DNA from: Microcaldota archaeon
Lineage (GTDB): Archaea; Micrarchaeota; Micrarchaeia; Micrarchaeales; Micrarchaeaceae
NCBI GenBank assembly: GCA_021812025.1
Contig: JAKAPD010000001.1
Coordinates: 1 to 28,952, forward strand
Reading direction: 5' to 3'
Length of the DNA: 28,952 bases
Shown: positions 7,187-12,513 of the stretch, in pieces
How the letters are laid out: each line of letters opens with the position of its first letter
Position numbering within the stretch: position 1 is the first letter of the stretch
Made by a program: the position numbers and the translations under genes
Notes under the pieces: generated by a model
Databases searched by the model: none
The model's input: the letters and a program-made list of their open reading frames with translations, nothing else
What the model was told of the DNA's origin: nothing

Positions 7187-7754
7187 AGTCTTTACCTGCA
7201 ACTTTTTCCTGAAGCTTCATAAGCGCCTCGAAAAGGCTCTCCGGTCTCGGCGGACATCCTGCGACATAAATGTCAACCGGAAGTATCTGGTCTATTCCCT
7301 GCAATATGTTGTAGCTCTCCCACCAGGGTCCCCCGCACGTGGCGCATTCGCCAAACGATATGACATAACGGGGACTTGACATCTGTTCATAGAGCATCTT
7401 CACCCTCGGAGCCATGGATTTGGTTACCCAGCCCGCAACGAGCATCACATCGCACTGCCTAGGGGTCGCCCTGAATAGGAGATAGCCCTTTCTCTCGGCG
7501 TCTATTCTTGACGCACCGAAGTCCATGAGTTCTATGGCGCAGCACGCGAGCCCGAACTGCAGGGGCCACATTGAATTGGTCCTGCTCCAGTTCACTACCC
7601 CTTTAGAAAGCTCCTTCGTAAGGTCACTGAGCTTTGTGAAAAACACGTTCGGCGGGTTTTTTGTCCCTTTTAGCGACTGCTCAAGGAGCTTGTCCATTCG
7701 CTGCTTGGCATTCATGAACTGCTCTTCAGTGTAAGGCGCATCAGATTCTTCCAT
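7125..7754 (-). CDS. nuoB: NADH-quinone oxidoreductase subunit B (20 kDa)
   Basis: A 209-residue subunit carrying the terminal 4Fe-4S cluster N2 that reduces quinone. All four ligands are visible: the tandem pair in GLACCAIE (C71, C72), one in GECATCGGPW, and one in AGCPPRPE. The N-terminal 45 residues are a charged extension before the conserved NWSRTNSMWPLQFG start of the domain. GTGAT four bases upstream picks the ATG at 7754 over a GTG at 7763. Its start overlaps the end of nuoA by 14 bases, and its last 62 bases overlap nuoC. Confidence 0.93.
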   Translation of the reverse strand: MEESDAPYTEEQFMNAKQRMDKLLEQSLKGTKNPPNVFFTKLSDLTKELSKGVVNWSRTNSMWPLQFGLACCAIELMDFGASRIDAERKGYLLFRATPRQCDVMLVAGWVTKSMAPRVKMLYEQMSSPRYVISFGECATCGGPWWESYNILQGIDQILPVDIYVAGCPPRPESLFEALMKLQEKVAGKDYGSRERNLSENIRGAEEQGV

Positions 7755-8103
7755 GCTTATCACTTGTCATCTTGTAACCCACAATGCCGAAAAGCATCGC
7801 GACAAAAGCAAGAGAGACGACCAAAACATTGCTTAGCGGGTCGATGCTTCTTGCAGCAACGGACCACAAAAGCAGGAATATGGCAATTATCTCGAACGGA
7901 AGGAATATCGCAAAGAACGGAAGGTACTCGTTAATCACATCCCTGTGCGAACCTATTGTAAATTCGGCGCTTTCATATGGTGCATCTTTTGCTGGATTTC
8001 CCGGTTTGTCTTTTCTGAGCATTTTCGAAGCCAAAAGGAGCGATACCGGAACGAATACTGCGAACGCGATAAAGAAAATAAGAGCCAGATAATCGTACAG
8101 CAT
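7741..8103 (-). CDS. nuoA: NADH-quinone oxidoreductase subunit A
   Basis: A 120-residue three-helix membrane subunit at the junction of the complex I arms. Helices run about 5-27, 58-82 and 90-112. The loop after helix 1 contains PYESAEFTIGSHRD, where the family has PYECG and a following acidic residue: the usual Cys-Gly is Ser-Ala here, so the redox-switch-type cysteine of this loop is absent. Helix 2 keeps the acidic residue (FLPFEIIAIF; usually FDVE). I take the ATG at 8103; a TTG directly before it is the alternative. A TATA-like box lies at 8131-8140. It heads nuoABCD, all on one strand with overlapping ends. Confidence 0.85.
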   Translation of the reverse strand: MLYDYLALIFFIAFAVFVPVSLLLASKMLRKDKPGNPAKDAPYESAEFTIGSHRDVINEYLPFFAIFLPFEIIAIFLLLWSVAARSIDPLSNVLVVSLAFVAMLFGIVGYKMTSDKHGRI

Positions 8104-8130
8104 CAACCCACAGTTATAGATATGATGGCA

Positions 8131-8140
8131 AGTTTATATT
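8131..8140 (-). promoter_or_regulatory. Putative TATA box for nuoABCD
   Basis: On the minus strand this reads AATATAAACT, about 32 bases upstream of the nuoA start and just past the end of the Lrp-family gene. It is the best promoter candidate for the four-gene complex I operon. Confidence 0.42.
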
Positions 8141-8151
8141 CGTGTCGGTGT

Positions 8152-8580
8152 TCAAAGGACAACTATCGTCTTCGTCTTCACTATGCCCTCAACACCGTCT
8201 ATTTTGTTCAGGAGCATCTGCTTCAGGTGCTCTGTGTCCCTCGCGACGATTTTTATCAGAATGTCGGCCTCTCCGGTTATTATATGTCCCTCTTTCACAT
8301 AAGGTATGGAGAGAAGCTCCTTTAGTATCCTATCTTGGCTTCTTTTCGAGCTTTTGAGGAGGTTTATATCTATGTTGACGAGTATATAAGCCGTGATCGA
8401 CATCCCGGCCTTTCTCCAGTCTATGTCGCCCTTATAACCTCTGACAACGCCTTCGTTCTCCAGTTTCTTGAGCCTTGCGTGTATGGTGGAAAGCGGCTCG
8501 TTTAGCTTCCTTGCGAGCGTAGTCGCCCTTATCATCCCGGAATCTATTCTCTCGACAAGCCTCTCATCAAGTTCATCCAT
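8152..8580 (-). CDS. Lrp/AsnC family transcriptional regulator
   Basis: A 142-residue Lrp/AsnC-type (feast/famine) regulator. The N-terminal helix-turn-helix spans about residues 5-50 (SGMIRATTLARKLNEPLSTIHARLKKLENEGVV). A beta linker follows (RGYKGDIDWRKAGM), then a RAM effector domain (about 60-140) with the pattern AYILVNIDI...VKEGHIITGEADILIKIVARD. In this family the RAM domain binds amino acids and drives octamer assembly. The gene is transcribed away from the asparagine synthetase gene, and the 113-base spacer holds two TATA-like boxes and a tandem 9-base repeat, so the neighbour is a likely target. The start is ATG 8580, with a box at 8600-8612 giving an essentially leaderless mRNA. 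Confidence 0.87.
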   Translation of the reverse strand: MDELDERLVERIDSGMIRATTLARKLNEPLSTIHARLKKLENEGVVRGYKGDIDWRKAGMSITAYILVNIDINLLKSSKRSQDRILKELLSIPYVKEGHIITGEADILIKIVARDTEHLKQMLLNKIDGVEGIVKTKTIVVL

Positions 8581-8599
8581 ATATGAATATTTTCCAGCG

Positions 8600-8612
8600 T
8601 TATATTTATATA
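8600..8612 (-). promoter_or_regulatory. Putative TATA box for the lrp-like gene
   Basis: Minus-strand TATATAAATATAA centred about 26 bases before the ATG at 8580, the spacing expected for a leaderless archaeal transcript. Confidence 0.5.
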
Positions 8613-8617
8613 CTTCT

Positions 8618-8635
8618 GCAAATTATGCAAATTAT
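8618..8635. promoter_or_regulatory. Tandem 9-base repeat, possible regulator-binding site
   Basis: Two head-to-tail copies of GCAAATTAT (8618-8626 and 8627-8635) lie in the divergent promoter region between the Lrp-family gene and the asparagine synthetase gene. The AT-rich repeat overlaps an imperfect palindrome around AATTATGCAAATT. Lrp-type proteins often bind imperfect AT-rich palindromes next to their own promoter, so this is a candidate operator. That role is inference. Confidence 0.35.
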
Positions 8636-8655
8636 CCTGAAAAATCGGATGAAAC

Positions 8656-8665
8656 TATATATATG
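8656..8665 (+). promoter_or_regulatory. Putative TATA box for the asparagine synthetase gene
   Basis: The stretch CTATATATAT lies about 33 bases before the ATG at 8694. With the GTGAT ribosome-binding site at 8686-8690, this gives a short leader. Confidence 0.45.
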
Positions 8666-8693
8666 AGAAAAGCCATATCTAAACCGTGATTAG

Positions 8694-9617
8694 ATGCCAG
8701 CTACAGGGAAAGAGCAACTCAGGGCAAGGCTGCAGGCGGTGGCTCTGGTAAGAAGGAGCGCAGTGGAGTTTTTCCAGGACGAAGGATTCCTAGAATTGAA
8801 TCCGGTAATGCTGGGCATGAGCACGGACCCATTGGGTCCGGATCCAGGTTCTTCAGTGGTAAAGACTGCTGAAATCCCATATCAGGGGCAGGATCTATAT
8901 CTGATGAACTCTATGATATTGCACAAGCAGGTCGCGATAACTAGGCTCGGCACCCCAATATTCATAATGTCCCCGAACGTCAGGCTCGAAAGACCTGAAA
9001 GGCAAGCTTCCGGCAGGCACCTCTTCGAGTTCACGCAAGTCGATTTCGAGATTCCAAAAGGCAAGACGCAAGACGTGAAGGACGTTATGCATGGGTATTT
9101 TGGCCACCTTCAAAAGGCCACGGATGAACACCCCGAGCTTTTCACCCTATTGGGCATCGAGCCGCCTAAATTCAACACTCCATTCCCTGCACACAAGACC
9201 CATGACTTGGAGCAAACGTACGCCGCTCAGTGGTCAGAAACAGAACTAATGGCATCAAGGGCTAGCCCGCAGCCTTTCTGGGCAGAATGCCACAAGAGGG
9301 AATTCTACGACAAGGAAGATACAGAGCACCCAGGACATTATCTTAACTATGATCTGATTTACGATGGTGGCTTTGGAGAAGGGCTTTCAGGAGCAGAGCG
9401 CGAATCCGAGCCATCAAGGATAAAGCAGAGAGTCAGCAAAGACGCGCTCAAGAAGAAGGCATTCGCGGCGTATCTTAGGCTTGCAGAAGAGGGGTTCACG
9501 CCTTCAGCGGGCGCCGGATTCGGGGTAGAGAGGCTCGCAAGGCGCATAACACAAGCTCCGCACGTAAGGGACGTCCAGCTCTTTCCAAGAGTCCCAGGTG
9601 AAACTGTTGAAATTTGA
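8694..9617 (+). CDS. Archaeal asparagine synthetase related to AsnRS (AS-AR type)
   Basis: A 307-residue protein with only the class II aminoacyl-tRNA synthetase catalytic core of AsnRS/AspRS and no N-terminal anticodon-binding domain. Visible are motif 1 (FFQDEGFLELNPVML), motif 2 with SGRHLFEFTQVDFEI, and motif 3 near the C-terminus (GAGFGVERLARRI). Proteins of this build in Pyrococcus (AS-AR) make asparagine from aspartate, ammonia and ATP, so this is more likely a metabolic asparagine synthetase than a tRNA synthetase. The start is fixed by GTGAT three bases before the ATG. It is divergent from an AsnC/Lrp regulator, which fits amino-acid-responsive control. A truncated tRNA-charging enzyme or paralogue of unknown substrate is the alternative. 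Confidence 0.8.
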   Translation: MPATGKEQLRARLQAVALVRRSAVEFFQDEGFLELNPVMLGMSTDPLGPDPGSSVVKTAEIPYQGQDLYLMNSMILHKQVAITRLGTPIFIMSPNVRLERPERQASGRHLFEFTQVDFEIPKGKTQDVKDVMHGYFGHLQKATDEHPELFTLLGIEPPKFNTPFPAHKTHDLEQTYAAQWSETELMASRASPQPFWAECHKREFYDKEDTEHPGHYLNYDLIYDGGFGEGLSGAERESEPSRIKQRVSKDALKKKAFAAYLRLAEEGFTPSAGAGFGVERLARRITQAPHVRDVQLFPRVPGETVEI

Positions 9618-9640
9618 GTCCAGAATGGGTGATGGGAAAC

Positions 9641-9665
9641 GCATAGGGGCTTCGTGCCCCTATGC
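9641..9665. terminator. Perfect 10-bp hairpin between convergent genes
   Basis: GCATAGGGGC (9641-9650), loop TTCGT, then the exact complement GCCCCTATGC (9656-9665). It lies between the stop of the asparagine synthetase gene (9617) and the stop of the convergent flavin reductase gene (9671), with no T-run on either side. A bidirectional 3'-end or mRNA-stabilising structure is the simplest reading; an intergenic repeat element is the alternative. Confidence 0.5.
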
Positions 9666-9670
9666 ACTGT

Positions 9671-10225
9671 TTATTTCTTGAGCCTTTTTGTCCAAACGAC
9701 TAGCGCGTCAAGGAGCTCCTTTATTTTCTTTTTTGTATGTTCATCGGTCAGCATCCCATTCTCATCTATCTTTTCATTTGCGAACGTGACTATCACCTCT
9801 GGCTTATTCAAGGGGTGCATATTAAGAAAAACGAAAGTCTGCCTTAGGTGGTACTGCGCCCTGGCTCCGCCGATCATACCGCCAGAGGCGCTCATCACCG
9901 CCACCGGTTTATCATCCCATGAATTATCTGGATAGGGTCTCGAAGCCCAGTCTATCGCATTCTTCAGCGGCCCCGGGATTGAATAGTTGTATTCAGGAGT
10001 AGCAAAAAGGATCGCATCAGACTCTTTTATCTGCTTCTTGAACTTTATTACGGGCTCCGGGAGCCCGTTTTCGAGATCCTGGTTGAAAATCGGAATCTGC
10101 GATATGTCAGCCACTTCCAATATGGCTCCTTTAGGCACGAGTTCCAAAGCAGAATTCATAAGCGATTTGTTGTATGAGCCTTCCCTGAGGCTGCCCACTA
10201 TCCCAAGAATCTTTATTTTATCCAT
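9671..10225 (-). CDS. NADPH-dependent FMN reductase family protein
   Basis: A 184-residue flavodoxin-fold oxidoreductase of the NADPH-dependent FMN reductase family (SsuE/YieF/chromate reductase-like). The phosphate-binding loop of FMN is GSLREGSYNKSL near residues 12-23, and the flavin-contacting PEYNYSIPGPLKNAIDWASRP is the clearest family signature, followed by SASGGMIGGARAQ. Such enzymes reduce FMN, quinones or metal oxyanions with NAD(P)H; the substrate cannot be told from sequence. I chose the ATG at 10225 over an in-frame TTG at 10243. It is convergent with the asparagine synthetase gene, with a strong hairpin between them. Confidence 0.88.
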   Translation of the reverse strand: MDKIKILGIVGSLREGSYNKSLMNSALELVPKGAILEVADISQIPIFNQDLENGLPEPVIKFKKQIKESDAILFATPEYNYSIPGPLKNAIDWASRPYPDNSWDDKPVAVMSASGGMIGGARAQYHLRQTFVFLNMHPLNKPEVIVTFANEKIDENGMLTDEHTKKKIKELLDALVVWTKRLKK

Positions 10226-10378
10226 ATTTAGTTTTCGCAGCAAAAGGTTTTGAATACTTGTTTAATTCCCAGATACACATCAATCAAGATTTGTGCTACT
10301 GGAATACCCAAGCTGCGCGACTCGCACATCACGGCATTCTGTCTTTCCGGCCGCAGCAAATAAGAGGCAGTTCCCTAC

Positions 10379-10858
10379 TCACAGATACTTTATCAAATCG
10401 ATATCGCAATCCTTATAGCCAAGTTTTCTGTAGAACCCGTGGGCTTGTTTGTTCGGTACGAAGACCGTTATGAAAATGCGCTTGCAATTCTTTTTCTTGA
10501 GATGTTTCTCCGCGACTTCCATCAATTGTAGGCCTATGCCTTTCCCCCTATGGCTTTTCTCCAGATACAATTCCGTAATCCTGCCGCTCTTTACCCGCTT
10601 GATTCCCGGATCTTTATATTTCGGCAGAATTATTGTGACAATAAGCCCGACAATCCTGCCGTCCGAAATGGCGACGTGCAGCGTTCCGCTCCTCTTCGAA
10701 ATGCTTTTCAAGGTCATTTTGAGATATTTCATCCCGTAGCCGGGGCCTCTTCTTACTATGTCGACATTGTCAAGCGATTTCAGGTAATCCTGAAAGTTAT
10801 CAAACAGCTTGGATACTTCTTTTGCGTCGGACTTTTCATACGGCCTGATGTTTTCCAT
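10379..10858 (-). CDS. GNAT family N-acetyltransferase (first of two)
   Basis: A 159-residue GCN5-related acetyltransferase. The acetyl-CoA-binding motif A appears as ITELYLEKSHRGKGIGLQLM (R/QxxGxG/A pattern), followed by a beta strand (CKRIFITVFVPN) and HGFYRKLGYKD at the C-terminus, the usual end of the fold. The N-terminus (ENIRPYEKSDAKEVSKLF) matches the first strand and helix. I take the ATG at 10858; a TTG at 10873 would add five residues. A second GNAT gene lies 43 bases upstream on the same strand, so the two may be co-transcribed. Substrate (protein N-terminus, polyamine, antibiotic or other) is unknown. Confidence 0.82.
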   Translation of the reverse strand: MENIRPYEKSDAKEVSKLFDNFQDYLKSLDNVDIVRRGPGYGMKYLKMTLKSISKRSGTLHVAISDGRIVGLIVTIILPKYKDPGIKRVKSGRITELYLEKSHRGKGIGLQLMEVAEKHLKKKNCKRIFITVFVPNKQAHGFYRKLGYKDCDIDLIKYL

Positions 10859-10901
10859 GATAAGATAAGGCAAGCCCTGTTTTTATTGTTTTTGCACTCA
10901 T

Positions 10902-11354
10902 TTAGAATCTTTTCAAGAATAGGGTGCTATCTCGCTTTTCAAACCCGTGCTTCAGATAGAGTCCATGCGCTATTTTCCTGAAATTGGCGGAGCTAAGGGA
11001 CATGGCCTTGCACGACCTGGACTTGGCGAATTTGATCGATTCTTCGAGAAGCTTCTTGCCGACCCCTTTTCCCCTATACTTTTCATGCACGACAAGCTCG
11101 CCGAGCTGCGAAGAGTAGCCTTGCCTGCGCAGGCTATTGGCTATCTGTATCTCTGCAAAACCTGCAATGTCGCCATCCACTTTCGCTATCAAAAATTTCT
11201 GGTTCCTGTTCTTCAGGCTCCTGATAAACACCTTCTTTATCTTTTGTTCATTAAAGCGGTCGTTCGGCCAGAGCTGCTTCACCAGCAAAAGGATGTCCGG
11301 AAAGTCCCTTTCTGCTGCAGTCATTATTTCAACAACCGTTTTAGAAGCTACCAT
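10902..11354 (-). CDS. GNAT family N-acetyltransferase (second of two)
   Basis: A 150-residue GNAT acetyltransferase. Motif A is LGELVVHEKYRGKGVGKKLL; the C-terminal LYLKHGFEKRDSTLFLKRF has the usual YxxxGF signature. Preceding strands carry KFLIAKVDGDIAGFAEIQ. The ATG at 11354 has GGTGA five bases upstream. That Shine-Dalgarno overlaps the stop codon of the upstream RNHCP gene, so the two genes are translationally linked. It resembles its downstream GNAT neighbour only in the fold; the sequences differ, so they are not a recent duplication. Substrate unknown. Confidence 0.83.
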   Translation of the reverse strand: MVASKTVVEIMTAAERDFPDILLLVKQLWPNDRFNEQKIKKVFIRSLKNRNQKFLIAKVDGDIAGFAEIQIANSLRRQGYSSQLGELVVHEKYRGKGVGKKLLEESIKFAKSRSCKAMSLSSANFRKIAHGLYLKHGFEKRDSTLFLKRF

Positions 11355-11359
11355 CGGAG

Positions 11360-11662
11360 TCACCGCATGTTGTAGAACAAGTTTTCAAGAACGGCCATGC
11401 TGTCATTTGGCGCTACGACCACTTTCTTCGTCTGCCCGCATTTCATGCATTTGTAAGAAATCGAGACGCTGTCCCTTTCCATAAGCCTTTCGACCGGCTG
11501 CATCTCGCCCCTGCATTTTGATGCCCTATCCCCGGGCTCCACATCGACATGTTTGCTGTAAAGGCACTTTGGGCAATGGTCAGTAAAGCCATTTCCGAAT
11601 ACGTGCTCGCCGCAGTGTCCGCATTTGAAATCTTCCCTTGTACGCGTAAATCTTCCAACCAT
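11360..11662 (-). CDS. RNHCP domain zinc protein
   Basis: A 100-residue protein matching the RNHCP domain, a small uncharacterised zinc-binding domain. Signatures are FKCGHCGEHV (first CxxC), TDHCPKCLYSKHVD (second cluster) and PGDRASKCRGEMQPV. The motif that names the family is RNHCP; here it is TDHCP, so the Arg-Asn is replaced while the metal ligands stay. A third CxxC pair (YKCMKCGQTKK) follows, so two metal sites are likely. Function is unknown in general; the zinc ribbon suggests nucleic acid or ribosome contact. It is the first gene of an overlapping pair with a GNAT acetyltransferase. Confidence 0.77.
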   Translation of the reverse strand: MVGRFTRTREDFKCGHCGEHVFGNGFTDHCPKCLYSKHVDVEPGDRASKCRGEMQPVERLMERDSVSISYKCMKCGQTKKVVVAPNDSMAVLENLFYNMR

Positions 11663-11724
11663 GCGCTCAGCTTAATATATTATCTCTAGAAATCTATATG
11701 GCAATATAATATAAAGTCCTATTT

Positions 11725-12513
11725 ATGCCGTTTTTCGTGTACTCTCTGGAAGACGTCGTATCGACAGGCGCAGCGGAGCTGCTCAAAGGGCTAGCGGACT
11801 TCCGGGAGGAAAAGCCGATAAACGGACTAAGATGCTTCGGATACAGGAACATGAAGCTCGTAGAAATCCCTGGCATACACGTCAATGCGGATTTTCTCGA
11901 TGAACTGGGCGCAGACTACATAATATTCCTGAGTAGGCACAGCAGCGCAAAAGGGGTTATCTCTTTTACGGTGCATCCAGAGGGCAACTGGGACCGCTCC
12001 GCTGAGATTGGGGGCAAACCAAAGCAGCTCGCGACCGCCGCCCCGGTAGAGATGCTAAAAGTGCTGAAAAAGATGTCGGAGCTAAACAAGACGGAACATG
12101 CCGTTACATATGAAGCCACGCACCATGGGCCTTTTCTCAAGACCCCCTCGCTTTACGCGGAGCTAGGAGGCAGCGAGGCGACATGGTACAATACCGCGCT
12201 ATTGCAGATTCTTGCCAAATCCGTACTCGAGTCGGTCGATGCCGATGTGCCATACGACAAGATAGCGATAGGTATAGGTGGCCTACATTACGAAGACAGG
12301 TTCGCAAGGCTAGCCCTCTCTGGCAAATACGCGTTCTCGCACATGATGGCGAGGCACTCGGTCGCAGAGCTCGACATGCTTGACCAGGCAATTAACAGGT
12401 CGAACAGGAAAGCGGAAATAGCGGTCATAGAGTGGAAGAGCATAACAGCGGAAGAGCGGAACAAGGCCGTGGAAAAACTGAACGAGCTCGGCCTCGATTA
12501 CGTCAAGATTTGA
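11725..12513 (+). CDS. dtdA: D-aminoacyl-tRNA deacylase, archaeal/plant DTD2 type
   Basis: A 262-residue DTD2 (GEK1-like) D-aminoacyl-tRNA deacylase, which hydrolyses D-amino acids from mischarged tRNA and so protects translation. Family motifs are the early SRHSSAKGVISFTVHPEGNW segment, EATHHGPFL around residue 132, and the GIGGLHYEDRFARLAL segment (usually GGGHY), followed by GKYAFSHMMARH. Length is standard. The ATG at 11725 lies about 28 bases after a TATA-like stretch near 11693-11700. Its last four bases overlap the TTG start of the lhr helicase gene, so the two are probably one operon. Confidence 0.88.
   Translation: MPFFVYSLEDVVSTGAAELLKGLADFREEKPINGLRCFGYRNMKLVEIPGIHVNADFLDELGADYIIFLSRHSSAKGVISFTVHPEGNWDRSAEIGGKPKQLATAAPVEMLKVLKKMSELNKTEHAVTYEATHHGPFLKTPSLYAELGGSEATWYNTALLQILAKSVLESVDADVPYDKIAIGIGGLHYEDRFARLALSGKYAFSHMMARHSVAELDMLDQAINRSNRKAEIAVIEWKSITAEERNKAVEKLNELGLDYVKI

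Noticed and set aside
8813..8850. Inverted repeat GGACCCATTGGGTCC
   Set aside because: It lies within the asparagine synthetase gene and is explained by the coded Asp-Pro-Leu-Gly-Pro segment.
10258..10378. Spacer between the flavin reductase and GNAT genes, checked for a tRNA or small gene
   Set aside because: No cloverleaf, no ribosome-binding site and no family-like peptide was found; the 71-codon frame here runs into the GNAT gene on the other strand.
12432..12509. N-terminal extension of Lhr starting inside dtdA
   Set aside because: The 26 added residues come from an alternative frame of dtdA, are Arg/Glu-rich, and do not belong to Lhr, whose fold starts just before the YTKIQ segment.
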